64,000 bases of DNA from Anaerococcus vaginalis ATCC 51170 (GTDB taxonomy: Bacteria > Bacillota > Clostridia > Tissierellales > Peptoniphilaceae). Below, one piece after another: positions 54,201-62,825 of the stretch (positions within the stretch are counted from its first letter, which is position 1; every line of letters begins with the position of its first letter). Both the position numbers and the translations under genes were made by a program. The stretch lies in NCBI RefSeq assembly GCF_000163295.1, contig NZ_GG700527.1, positions 60,175 to 124,174 of the forward strand, written 5' to 3'. The notes below the pieces were generated by a model. The model searched no databases, was not told where the DNA came from, and was given only the letters and a program-made list of their open reading frames with translations.

Positions 54201-55277
54201 ATGAGTCAAAGCTTTGGAAAAAATTTAAAAATAACCATATTTGGCTCAAGCCACCAAGAATATATGGGCGTAGTTATGGATAATATGGAAATTGGTTTTG
54301 AAATTGACATGGAAAAACTAGATCAATTTATGCAAAGAAGAGCTTCAGGAAAATCAAAATTTACAACAAAAAGAAAAGAAAGTGACAAGATAGATTTTAT
54401 TTATGGGGTAAGGGATAATAAAATAATTTCAAAAACCATAACAGCAATAATAAAAAATGAGAATTACAAATCCAAAGATTATGAAAATTTAAATGATATT
54501 CCAAGGCCATCTCATGCTGATTATACAAGTTTTATAAAATATGGAAATGATATGGATATGAATGGGGGAGGACCTTTTTCTGGAAGATTAACTGCGCCAT
54601 TTTGTCTTGCAGGAGGAATTGCCAAGCAAATTTTAGAAGAAAAAAATATAAAAATTTCATCAAGGATTAAAAATATTGGAGGAATTGAAGATAAAAATAT
54701 TGATTTGGCAAATCCTCCTATGGATGAATTGGAAAAAATTTCTCAAAAAGAAATCCCTGTTTTGGACGAAAAAAAAGAAAAAGAAATTAGAAATCTTTTA
54801 GAAGAAGTAAAAAAAGATGGAGATTCTATTGGAGGAATTTGCCAAGTTTTTGGGGAAAATATTCCAAAAGGACTTGGAGATCCTCTCTTTGATTCTTTTG
54901 AGGCAAAAATTTCCTATCTTTCTTATGGGATTCCTGCTGTTAGGGCGGTTTCTTTTGGTTTGGGACTTGATGCAATGAAAATGAAAGGTTCTCAGCACAA
55001 CGACCAATTTGAAATTAAAAATGGACAGGTAAAAACTATAACAAATAATGCTGGTGGAGTTGTTGGAGGAATTACAAATGGTATGCCTGTAGTTTTTGAT
55101 TTAATTTTCAAACCGACCCCGTCAATTTCTATTTGCCAAAAATCATTTTCTATAAAAGAAAAAAAAGAAAAAATATTGCAAATTAAGGGACGACACGACC
55201 CATGCCTTGCCCTTAGAACGCCTCCTATTGGAGAATCTATTTTGGCTTTAACCTTATTGGACTTGTTAAATGAATGA
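54201..55277 (+). CDS. aroC: Chorismate synthase
   Basis: 358-aa FMN-dependent enzyme converting EPSP to chorismate. It begins FGKNLKITIFGSSHQEYMGV (usual GxSHG region is GSSHQ here), with RRASGKSKFTTKRKE, RPSHADYT, GGGPFSGRLTA, GSQHNDQFE, NNAGGVVGGITNGMPV and RHDPCLALRTPPIGES. Slightly divergent but complete. One base separates it from aroF, and it overlaps pheA by 8 nt. Confidence 0.94.
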   Translation: MSQSFGKNLKITIFGSSHQEYMGVVMDNMEIGFEIDMEKLDQFMQRRASGKSKFTTKRKESDKIDFIYGVRDNKIISKTITAIIKNENYKSKDYENLNDIPRPSHADYTSFIKYGNDMDMNGGGPFSGRLTAPFCLAGGIAKQILEEKNIKISSRIKNIGGIEDKNIDLANPPMDELEKISQKEIPVLDEKKEKEIRNLLEEVKKDGDSIGGICQVFGENIPKGLGDPLFDSFEAKISYLSYGIPAVRAVSFGLGLDAMKMKGSQHNDQFEIKNGQVKTITNNAGGVVGGITNGMPVVFDLIFKPTPSISICQKSFSIKEKKEKILQIKGRHDPCLALRTPPIGESILALTLLDLLNE

Positions 55278-56310
55278 AAATATTAAAAAAATTATTAAAA
55301 ATTTAGAAAAAGAAAATTATAAAAAAGAAGATTTGGAAAATCTTGATAAATTTGTAAAAGAAAAATATAAAGATTATATGATGAGCCTTTGTGATGGAAA
55401 ATTTTCTAAATATTTACAAGATAAATTTATAAGAGAAATTTTTCCTAAAGAAGGAAAAATTGGTGTAGGAGGGGCAAAAGGCTCTTATGCCGATCAAGTT
55501 TCCCATATTATTTTTCCTAAAGGTAAAATAAATTATTACAAAAAATTTGACCAAATTCTTGATGCAATAGATGAAAATATATGTGATTTTGGAATTTTGC
55601 CTTTAGAAAATTCATCTTTTGGTTCGGTCAAAGAAGTTTATAATCTAATGCTTGAAAGAAATTTTTTTATAATTGGAAATTATAAGCTAGATATAAATCA
55701 TTATTTGTTGGGAAATTTAGATGCAAAACTTTCTGATATAAAAACAGTTTATTCTCATCCGCAAGCTCTTGGTCAATGTGGAAAATATATAAATAAACAC
55801 GGTTTTATTCAAAAAGAATATTATAATACGGCACTTGCGAGTAAATATATAAAAGAGAAAAATAATAAAAAACTTGGAGCTATTGGCTCAAAATTTTGTG
55901 CTAAGGTTTATAAACTAAAAATAATTGACGAAAATATTCAAAATGAATCAAATAATTATACAAGATTTATTATAGTGTCCAAAAATTTAAAAATTTATGA
56001 AAAGGCAAACAAAATTTCTGTAAGGTTAAAAGCTTTTGATAAGCCGGGCTCTCTTATTAATATCGTAGAAAAATTTAAAATTTTGGGTGTAAATATGACT
56101 AAGCTTGAATCTTCTCCAATTCCTGGTTCTGATTTTGAATTTGTATTTTATTTTGACTTTGAAGGCTCTATTAAAGAGAAAAGAATTAGGAGTCTTTTGG
56201 ATTTTTTATATGAAAATACTAGGGATTTTGAATTTATGGGAGCTTATATTGACTTTAACAAAGCATTTGACAAAAATATAAATTCAATATATAATCAAAA
56301 TAACTTATAA
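55270..56310 (+). CDS. pheA: Prephenate dehydratase with ACT domain
   Basis: 346-aa enzyme converting prephenate to phenylpyruvate. Catalytic domain about 63-240: GVGGAKGSYADQVS, FGILPLENSSFGSV, YSHPQALGQCGKYI, and the essential TRF in NNYTRFIIVSK. ACT domain about 250-335 (RLKAFDKPGSLINIVEKF, ESSPIPGSDFEFVFYFDFEG) for Phe feedback. The first 60 residues occupy the place of a chorismate mutase domain but lack its pattern of R/K/E residues, so mutase activity is not supported. Last gene of the attenuated operon. Confidence 0.93.
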   Translation: MNENIKKIIKNLEKENYKKEDLENLDKFVKEKYKDYMMSLCDGKFSKYLQDKFIREIFPKEGKIGVGGAKGSYADQVSHIIFPKGKINYYKKFDQILDAIDENICDFGILPLENSSFGSVKEVYNLMLERNFFIIGNYKLDINHYLLGNLDAKLSDIKTVYSHPQALGQCGKYINKHGFIQKEYYNTALASKYIKEKNNKKLGAIGSKFCAKVYKLKIIDENIQNESNNYTRFIIVSKNLKIYEKANKISVRLKAFDKPGSLINIVEKFKILGVNMTKLESSPIPGSDFEFVFYFDFEGSIKEKRIRSLLDFLYENTRDFEFMGAYIDFNKAFDKNINSIYNQNNL

Positions 56311-56329
56311 GTTAAAATAATAAAACTTT

Positions 56330-56605
56330 GATCAGAAGTAAGTAAGTTTTATAAATCTTTTATAGAGAGCTTGTGTGTGGTGGAAACAAGCAAAGAAGTA
56401 AAACCGAATGGATCTGAGAGTGCTAAGGTGAAAAAAGTACCCGAGGCCGTCTTCCCACGTTATAGGGATATGATATGAAATTATTTTAAATTAGTATCAG
56501 AATAAAGATATGTAGGATTTATTAATTTATTGAAATTTATTTTACATAAAAAGGATGGCACCGCGAATTCAACCATTTGCTCCTTTGGAGTAAGTGGTTT
56601 TTTTA
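56330..56605 (+). promoter_or_regulatory. T-box riboswitch, tryptophan specifier (TGG)
   Basis: Stem I region (about 56360-56425) contains AGAGAGC, GGTGGAAAC and a specifier-loop TGG followed by A (56409-56412). A hairpin TCCC..GGGA (56452-56467) follows. The T-box core AAGGATGGCACCGCG (56551-56565) precedes a terminator AACCATTTGCTCC/GGAGTAAGTGGTT (56571-56596) with a T-run. The core reads TGGC, so the variable base C would pair with discriminator G, as in tRNA-Trp. Uncharged tRNA-Trp should stabilise the antiterminator. Together with flanks this explains the 329-bp gap 56311-56639. No separate promoter is clear. Confidence 0.9.
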
Positions 56606-56639
56606 TTGGAAAATTTTAAAAAATTTAAAGGAGAAAATT

Positions 56640-57167
56640 ATGAAAACAAAAACTATAACTCAAGCGTCAATTTTACTTGCAATAGGAACAATACTTCATT
56701 TGATACCAGGTTTTGTGGGAATGGTAAAACCTGATTTTATGTTGGTGTGTGTTTTTACAATTATTATTTTAAATAAGGATTTTAAAATGTCACTTGCAGT
56801 AGGTCTTGCTGGTGGAATTTTGGCAGGCATTACAACGAGTGCGCCAGGCGGTTTTGTGCCAAATATTATAGATAAAATCATTTCATCCTTATTTGTATAT
56901 TTTTCTGTAAAATTTTTAGAAAAAATAAAAATAGAAAATATTTTTTCGATTGGGAGCCTATATTTTCTTGGAACAGCAATATCTGGGCTTGTATTTTTAT
57001 TTTTGATGAATATAACAGGAGCTTTACCAGAAGGATTTGGTATAAAATTAATGTTTGTAAGCCTAGTTCTTCCAACTGCTGGCATAAATATTCTTGTAGG
57101 CTTATTTTTTGATAAAGTTATGAGTATGTATAATAAAAATTTTGCAAGAAGCCTAGCTCAGATTTGA
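56640..57167 (+). CDS. trpP: Tryptophan transporter TrpP (YhaG-like)
   Basis: 175-aa ECF-S-like membrane protein of the TrpP family with five to six helices. Conserved start TKTITQASILLAIGTILHLIPGF, VKPDFMLVCVFTII, and TSAPGGFVPNIIDKI. ATG 56640 after AAAGGAG is chosen over an upstream frame that runs through the T-box terminator. The TGG-specific T-box immediately upstream supports tryptophan as substrate. Confidence 0.92.
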   Translation: MKTKTITQASILLAIGTILHLIPGFVGMVKPDFMLVCVFTIIILNKDFKMSLAVGLAGGILAGITTSAPGGFVPNIIDKIISSLFVYFSVKFLEKIKIENIFSIGSLYFLGTAISGLVFLFLMNITGALPEGFGIKLMFVSLVLPTAGINILVGLFFDKVMSMYNKNFARSLAQI

Positions 57168-57326
57168 TTTAGAGCGTAGACAATTTAAATTAAGGAAAAA
57201 TTTTTGATTTTTTATAGGATAAAAATTTTTTTAATGGAAAAAATATAAATTATTATTTTATTTTTTTAAAAAACCTTTATAATAATAAGAATAAACTTAT
57301 ATTAATTAGAAAGAGGTTAGTCCGTT

Positions 57327-58736
57327 TTGGAAATTATAAAATTAAATGCTAAGTTGGGCGATTTTTTGTGGGGTTATCCTATGATTATCGTCTTGATTTT
57401 TGGAGGAATAGTTTTAAATTATAGGTCAGATTTTTGGGTTTTTAAAAATTTTTCTTATATTTTTAAAAATACTTTTGGAAGACTTGTTAAGGATTCAAAA
57501 TCTGATGAAAATTCTATTTCTCCTTTTGAGGCGGTTTCGACAGCTCTTGCTGGAACAATTGGAGCTGGAAATATTGTAGGAGTTGCAACGGCAATTGGCT
57601 TTGGTGGTGCTGGGGCGATTTTTTGGATGTGGATTGCAAGTTTTATTTGTATGACAACAAAAATGGTTGAAGTTACTATGGCTGTTGCTACAAGAATTTC
57701 AGATGATGATGGAAAATATATTGGCGGACCAATGTATTATATCGAAAAGGGAACTGGGTCAAAATTTTTGGCGAAAATTTTTTCGTTTTTTGCTTTTATT
57801 GCAATTATTGGAACAGGAGCTTTGGTTCAATCAAATTCTATTTCTGAATCTTTAAATGCTATGACTGGTTTAAATTTGCATCTTGGTGGAATTTTAATCG
57901 TTATTTTTATGCTTTTGGTTCTTGTTGGTGGGATAAAAAGAATTGGAGCTTTTGCATCGAAAATTGTGCCTATAATGTCAGTTTTTTATATTGTAGCTTG
58001 TATTTTGATTCTTATTTTGCAAATTGAAAATTTAATTCCAGCTTTTAAAGAAATTATTATTGGAGCTTTTAATCCAAAAGCTTTTGCAGGAGGAGCAACA
58101 GGCTCTGGGATTTTAATTTCTATTAGGTGGGGGCTTGCTAGAGGGATTTTTTCAAACGAAGCAGGTCTTGGTACAGCGCCTATGGCTCATGCAACAAGTC
58201 ATACCGACCATCCAATTAGACAAGGAATGTGGGGAGCGATTGAAGTTTTTATTTCTTCAATGATAATTTGTACCATGACAGCTCTTGTAATTATTACAAG
58301 TGGAATTTATAAAACACAAGGCCTTGAAGGTGCTGCTCTTACGGCTGAATCATTTTCAAAATCAATTTTTTGGGGAAAATATTTGGTTTCTTTGGCTTTG
58401 GTGTTATTTGCTTTTACAACGGCAGTTTCTTGGTGCTATTATGGGCAAAGATGTGTAAAATATTTGACGGGTTCAAGTAAACTTTCTGATTTATTCAAAT
58501 ATATTTATATTATTTTTTGCTATCTAGGCTCAATTGGCGGTTTGAAATTTGCTTGGTCGGTTGCTGATACAGCAAATGCTTTAATGGTTGTTCCAAATAT
58601 TTTGGCACTGATTATAATGAGCAAAACTTATAGGAAAATTTTAAATGATTTTGATAAGTACAAAGATTCAGAAAAAAAAGGAAATTATTTTTGGACTTAT
58701 GATAATAAGTGGGAAAAATATTTTGAAAAAAATTAA
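57327..58736 (+). CDS. Alanine/glycine:cation symporter (AGCS family)
   Basis: 469-aa sodium- or proton-coupled amino-acid symporter with about eleven helices. Diagnostic blocks: SPFEAVSTALAGTIGAGNIVGVATAI, GPMYYIEKGTG, GLARGIFSNEAGLGTAPMAHA and FAFTTAVSWCYYGQRC. It starts with TTG after AAAGAGG. TATAAT lies in 57289-57294 with no clear -35. Monocistronic with its own strong terminator. The 159 bp before it contain only AT-rich promoter sequence. Confidence 0.93.
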   Translation: MEIIKLNAKLGDFLWGYPMIIVLIFGGIVLNYRSDFWVFKNFSYIFKNTFGRLVKDSKSDENSISPFEAVSTALAGTIGAGNIVGVATAIGFGGAGAIFWMWIASFICMTTKMVEVTMAVATRISDDDGKYIGGPMYYIEKGTGSKFLAKIFSFFAFIAIIGTGALVQSNSISESLNAMTGLNLHLGGILIVIFMLLVLVGGIKRIGAFASKIVPIMSVFYIVACILILILQIENLIPAFKEIIIGAFNPKAFAGGATGSGILISIRWGLARGIFSNEAGLGTAPMAHATSHTDHPIRQGMWGAIEVFISSMIICTMTALVIITSGIYKTQGLEGAALTAESFSKSIFWGKYLVSLALVLFAFTTAVSWCYYGQRCVKYLTGSSKLSDLFKYIYIIFCYLGSIGGLKFAWSVADTANALMVVPNILALIIMSKTYRKILNDFDKYKDSEKKGNYFWTYDNKWEKYFEKN

Positions 58737-58741
58737 AAAAC

Positions 58742-58782
58742 AAAAAAGACTTTTGCAAAAAAATACGCAAAAGTCTTTTTTT
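58742..58782. terminator. Bidirectional terminator
   Basis: AAAAAGACTTTTGC and GCAAAAGTCTTTTT form a 14-bp stem between convergent genes. Confidence 0.85.
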
Positions 58783-58784
58783 GT

Positions 58785-59000
58785 TTATTTATTTAATTTT
58801 TCAAGCAAGAAATCTGGATCAATTCCGTGAACCATACAAGCTTCATCTAAGGTTTCGTACAAAGATGAAGGACAAGCAATACAACCCATTCCTATTGATA
58901 GGAAAGTGTTAATTGATTCTGGCTTTGCTTGGATTATATCACCGATTAACATATCGTGTGTGATTTCCACCTTCTCTTTTTTTCTATCTTCTAAAGCCAT
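58785..59000 (-). CDS. DUF1858 domain protein
   Basis: 71-aa protein; residues 12-68 match the DUF1858 pattern (ITHDMLIGDIIQAKPESINTFLSIGMGCIACPSS ... GIDPDFLLEKL) with a Cys pair CIAC. Such domains occur alone or next to hybrid-cluster or nitroreductase proteins in anaerobes and are thought to bind a metal or thiol; no partner is adjacent. AGGAGG lies upstream of the ATG. Confidence 0.85.
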   Translation of the reverse strand: MALEDRKKEKVEITHDMLIGDIIQAKPESINTFLSIGMGCIACPSSLYETLDEACMVHGIDPDFLLEKLNK

Positions 59001-59099
59001 AAAAACCCTCCTTTATGTCTAAAATTTATTTTACTATAAGAGAAATTAAAAATCAAAGTAAAATACTAGGAATTGGGGTACAATTATTTTGGTGATATT

Positions 59100-59432
59100 A
59101 TGAATGAGAAAAATTTAAAAAATATTATGGAATTAAGGAAAAAACTCCAAGATCTAGATGAAAATTTGGAAAAAATAAAAAAGAAAAATTCATTTTTTTC
59201 ATTTTTTCTTAAATCTTTAATTTTTTCTTTGATTTTTTTATTAATTATATCTTTGGCTAAGACAAAAACGCCTACAAAAATTATAGTTTTTGTTGGAGCT
59301 TTTATTATTTCAAATTTTGTTCAGTCGATTTTAATTTCAAAAAAACAAAATGAGGAAATTAAAAAAATAAAAAGGGAAAAAATTAAAATTCAAGCTGAAA
59401 TATTCAGCCTTGCCAAAGATTTAGAAAATTGA
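59100..59432 (+). CDS. Membrane protein flanked by coiled coils, unrecognised
   Basis: 110-aa protein: an N-terminal charged heptad-rich helix (ELRKKLQDLDENLEKIKKK), two hydrophobic segments (about 32-50 and 57-73), and a second Lys/Glu helix at the C terminus. No family recognised. ATG 59100 is preferred (GGTG upstream) to a TTG at 59073. It precedes the htpG promoter; role unknown. Confidence 0.6.
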   Translation: MNEKNLKNIMELRKKLQDLDENLEKIKKKNSFFSFFLKSLIFSLIFLLIISLAKTKTPTKIIVFVGAFIISNFVQSILISKKQNEEIKKIKREKIKIQAEIFSLAKDLEN

Positions 59433-59485
59433 AAAAAATTTTAGAGTAAGTATAATATTAGCAGTCAGCAACTTAAAGTGCTAAG
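59430..59485 (+). promoter_or_regulatory. htpG promoter with CIRCE operator (HrcA)
   Basis: TTGAAA (59430-59435), 16-nt spacer, TATAAT (59452-59457), followed by TTAGCAGTC-N9-AAGTGCTAA (59459-59485). The consensus CIRCE is TTAGCACTC-N9-GAGTGCTAA; each arm has one change and the 9-nt spacing is exact. It overlaps the expected start of transcription and ends just before the ribosome-binding site, as at groE and dnaK operons. Confidence 0.8.
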
Positions 59486-59493
59486 GAGGATTT

Positions 59494-61338
59494 ATGAAAA
59501 AAGAATTTAAAGCAGAAGCCAAAAAAGTTATGGATTTGATGATAAATTCAATCTATACAAATAAGGATATTTTTCTTAGGGAATTAATATCAAACGGCTC
59601 AGATGCTATTGATAAATTATATTATAAAGATTTAAAATCAGATAAAAATGTAGACAAAAAAGATTATTATATTGAAATTATTCCAAACAAGGACGAAAGA
59701 TCTTTAACCATAAGAGATACTGGAATTGGAATGGATGAAAAAGATTTGGAAGAAAATCTTGGAACAATTGCAAAATCTGGTACAGAAATTTTCAAAAAAG
59801 AAATTGAAAGCGAAGATTTAAATAATTTAATTGGACAATTTGGAGTTGGATTTTATTCAGCCTTTATGGTAAGCAAAAAAATTATTGTAAATACCAAAAA
59901 AGATGACCAAGCCTATAAATGGATAAGTGAAAATGCCGAAAGCTATGAAATTGAAAAATCCGACAAAAAAGAAAATGGAACAGATATTACCTTATTTTTA
60001 AAAGAAAATACAGAAGACGAAAACTATGATATTTATCTTGACCAATATAAAATCAAAGAACTTGTAAGAAAATATTCAAACTACATTAGATATCCAATCA
60101 AAATGGAAGTTACAAAGTCAAGAAAAACAGATGATTCAACTGATGAAAATCCAGAATATAAAGATTACAAGGAAGTAGAAGTTTTAAATTCTGAAATTCC
60201 AATTTGGAAAAAATCCAAAAATGATTTGACTGATGAAGATTATATAAATTTCTACAAGGACCAAGGCTTTGGTTTTGATGATCCCTTATCATGGATTCAT
60301 TTAAATATTGAAGGAACTGTTGAATTTAGGGCGATAATTTATATTCCAAGAAAAGCACCTTTTGATTTTTATTCAAAAGATTATCAAAAAGGCCTTCAAC
60401 TTTATTCATCAGGAGTAAAAATTAAAGATAGGCACGAAGACTTGCTTGAAGATGAATTTTCTTTTGCAAAGGGAGTTGTTGAAAGTGACGATATTTCTCT
60501 AAACATTTCAAGAGAAACCCTTCAAGAAACAAGAGAATTAAGATTTATTGCCAAACAAATAAATAATAAAATCAGATCTCACTTAATGGATTTGATGAAA
60601 AATGATAGGGAAAAATACCAAATATTTTTCAAAGAATTTGGCAATAATTTGAAAGTTGCAATTTATGAATCTTTTGGAGGAAAAAAAGATAGGTTAGAAG
60701 ATTTATTATTGTTTAATTCCTACAGAAAAGATAAGATGATTTCATTAAATGAATACAAGGAAGATTTGAAATCAACAGATGAAAATATCCTCTATACAGT
60801 TGGAGAAAATTTAGAAAAAATCAAAAATTCCCCAGCCTTAAAATCAGTAGAAAAAGACAAAGATGTTCTTTTACTTGATGAAAAATTGGATGAATTTTTG
60901 ATAAAAATGCTAAATGCTTACAAGGAAATTCCATTTAAATCAATAAATCAAGTTGATGAAGATGAAGATGAAAACGAAGAAAACAAAGACTTGGTTGAAA
61001 AAATCAAGGAAATTTTACCGGAAGAAGTAGTAGATGTAAAAATTTCAGATAATTTATCAGAAGATGTAATTTCAATGATAAAACAAAGGGGAGATGTTTC
61101 AATTGAGATGGAAAAAACTTTAAAATCTCAAGTAAATGCCCCAGATATAAAGGCGGAGAAAGTTTTAGAAATAAACAAAAATTCTAAGGCCTATAAACTA
61201 TTAGAAAAAGATTTTAAAGAAAATTCTGATGAATTTAAAATGATAGTAAATATTTTATTTGACCAAGCAAAACTTATAGAGGGACTTGAAATTGATAATC
61301 CTCTTGAGTATGCAAAAAATATATGGAAATTAATTTAG
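59494..61338 (+). CDS. htpG: Molecular chaperone HtpG (Hsp90)
   Basis: 614-aa ATP-dependent chaperone. GHKL ATPase N domain: NKDIFLRELISNGSDAIDKLYY, IRDTGIGMDEKDLEENLGTIAKSGT, GQFGVGFYSAFMV. Middle domain carries the catalytic-loop NISRETLQETR. C-terminal dimerisation domain present. The charged linker typical of eukaryotic Hsp90 is short. AGGAGG upstream. An aminopeptidase gene follows after 9 nt. Confidence 0.96.
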   Translation: MKKEFKAEAKKVMDLMINSIYTNKDIFLRELISNGSDAIDKLYYKDLKSDKNVDKKDYYIEIIPNKDERSLTIRDTGIGMDEKDLEENLGTIAKSGTEIFKKEIESEDLNNLIGQFGVGFYSAFMVSKKIIVNTKKDDQAYKWISENAESYEIEKSDKKENGTDITLFLKENTEDENYDIYLDQYKIKELVRKYSNYIRYPIKMEVTKSRKTDDSTDENPEYKDYKEVEVLNSEIPIWKKSKNDLTDEDYINFYKDQGFGFDDPLSWIHLNIEGTVEFRAIIYIPRKAPFDFYSKDYQKGLQLYSSGVKIKDRHEDLLEDEFSFAKGVVESDDISLNISRETLQETRELRFIAKQINNKIRSHLMDLMKNDREKYQIFFKEFGNNLKVAIYESFGGKKDRLEDLLLFNSYRKDKMISLNEYKEDLKSTDENILYTVGENLEKIKNSPALKSVEKDKDVLLLDEKLDEFLIKMLNAYKEIPFKSINQVDEDEDENEENKDLVEKIKEILPEEVVDVKISDNLSEDVISMIKQRGDVSIEMEKTLKSQVNAPDIKAEKVLEINKNSKAYKLLEKDFKENSDEFKMIVNILFDQAKLIEGLEIDNPLEYAKNIWKLI

Positions 61339-61347
61339 GAGAAAAAA

Positions 61348-62733
61348 ATGACAGAGTACAAAAGAAAAAATGTTTGGGAGAATTTATCCTTAGAACAAGA
61401 AAAAGAATTAGAAAGTCTCTCAAAAGATTATATGGATTTTTTGGACAAAGGAAAAACTGAAAGACTTGCTGCAAAAGAAATTATAAATTTAGCAAAAAAA
61501 GCAGGTTATGTTGACCTTGAAGAAAAAATAAAGGCTGGAAAAATAAAGACTGGCGATAAAATCTATGCAGTAAATAAAAATAAAGCTGTAGCTATGTTTC
61601 ATATAGGAAGCGAAGATTTATCAGATGGACTTGCTATAGTTGGAGGTCATATCGATTCTCCAAGGCTTGATTTAAAACCTGTTCCACTTACAGAAGAAAA
61701 TGGACTTGCTTATTTAAAAACTCACTATTATGGGGGAGTAAAAAAATATAATTGGACAAATATGCCCCTTGCCCTTCACGGAGTAGTTTTTACAAAAAAT
61801 GGAGAAAAAGTAGATATTTCAATCGGAGATAAGGATGATGAGCCAGTATTTTTCATCTCAGAACTTTTAATTCATTTATCAAGACAATTGATGGAAAAAT
61901 CTGCAAAAGAAGTTATAACAGGTGAGCAATTATCAATTATAGTTGGCAATAGACCACTATTAGATGAAAAAGAAAATCCGGTTAAGAAAAATATTTTAAA
62001 AATTTTAAATGAAAAATACGGAATTGAAGAAGAAGATTTTATTACAGCAGAACTTGAAGTAGTTCCTGCAGGAAAAGCAAGAGAAGTTGGTTTTGATAAA
62101 TCAATGATAGCTTCCCACGGTCACGATGACAGAGTTTGTTCATACGCAGCTTTGAGAGCTTTGCTTGATATAAAAGAAACAAAGAAAACTTTGCTAGGAC
62201 TTTTTGTTGACAAGGAAGAGATTGGTTCAGTTGGAGCAACAGGAATGACTTCACAATTTTTTGAAAATACTCTTTTAGAAATTATGAATTTAAAAGAAGA
62301 GTTTGATTTGATTAAATTCAAAAGAGCTTTGAGAAATTCAAAAGTTTTATCAGCTGACGTAACCTTGGCAGAAGATCCAAACTTTAAAGATGCAACAGAA
62401 AGTCAAAATGCAGCACAAATTTCTCATGGAGTTGCCTTAACAAAATACACAGGCTCAGGCGGAAAAGGCGGATCAAATGATGCTGATGCAGAATATTTAT
62501 CACAAGTTAGACTTGCTTTTAATAAAGATGAAGTAATTTTCCAAACAGGAGAGCTTGGTAAAGTTGATCAAGGTGGTGGAGGAACAATTGCCTATATTCT
62601 TGCAGAATATGGAATGGATGTAGTTGATTGTGGAACACCAGTAATATCTATGCACGCACCAATAGAATTAATTTCAAAAGCAGATTTCTACTCAACCTTT
62701 ACAGCTTACAGAGCCTTTTATAAAAATATTTGA
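61348..62733 (+). CDS. M18 family zinc aminopeptidase
   Basis: 461-aa cytosolic aminopeptidase of the bacterial aminopeptidase-I branch of M18. Metal and catalytic residues: VGGHIDSPRLDLKP, HGHDDRVCSYAALRA, VDKEEIGSVGATG, SADVTLAED, and the closing VISMHAPIELISKAD. Distinct branch from the paralogue at 46.9 kb. Cotranscribed with htpG by position. Its stop codon (62731-62733) lies inside the -35 box of the first veg promoter. Confidence 0.93.
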   Translation: MTEYKRKNVWENLSLEQEKELESLSKDYMDFLDKGKTERLAAKEIINLAKKAGYVDLEEKIKAGKIKTGDKIYAVNKNKAVAMFHIGSEDLSDGLAIVGGHIDSPRLDLKPVPLTEENGLAYLKTHYYGGVKKYNWTNMPLALHGVVFTKNGEKVDISIGDKDDEPVFFISELLIHLSRQLMEKSAKEVITGEQLSIIVGNRPLLDEKENPVKKNILKILNEKYGIEEEDFITAELEVVPAGKAREVGFDKSMIASHGHDDRVCSYAALRALLDIKETKKTLLGLFVDKEEIGSVGATGMTSQFFENTLLEIMNLKEEFDLIKFKRALRNSKVLSADVTLAEDPNFKDATESQNAAQISHGVALTKYTGSGGKGGSNDADAEYLSQVRLAFNKDEVIFQTGELGKVDQGGGGTIAYILAEYGMDVVDCGTPVISMHAPIELISKADFYSTFTAYRAFYKNI

Positions 62734-62798
62734 CAAGAATTTTAATCTAGCGTATAATATTACGCTAATTTGACTTATCCACAATTTTGTTGTATAAT
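62730..62798 (+). promoter_or_regulatory. Tandem consensus promoters of veg with a palindrome over the first -10
   Basis: P1: TTGACA (62730-62735), 17 nt, TATAAT (62753-62758), a perfect consensus. P2: TTGACT (62770-62775), 17 nt, TATAAT (62793-62798). The arms TAGCGTA and TACGCTA (62748-62767) form a palindrome centred on the P1 -10 box. Bacillus veg is likewise driven by very strong promoters. Confidence 0.8.
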
Positions 62799-62825
62799 AT
62801 ATACAAATGCATGGAAGGTGGATAT

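Noticed and set aside
56409-56425. CTGAGA motif suggesting a TPP riboswitch
   Set aside because: The other conserved TPP elements are absent, and the whole region fits a T-box with specifier, core and terminator before a tryptophan transporter.
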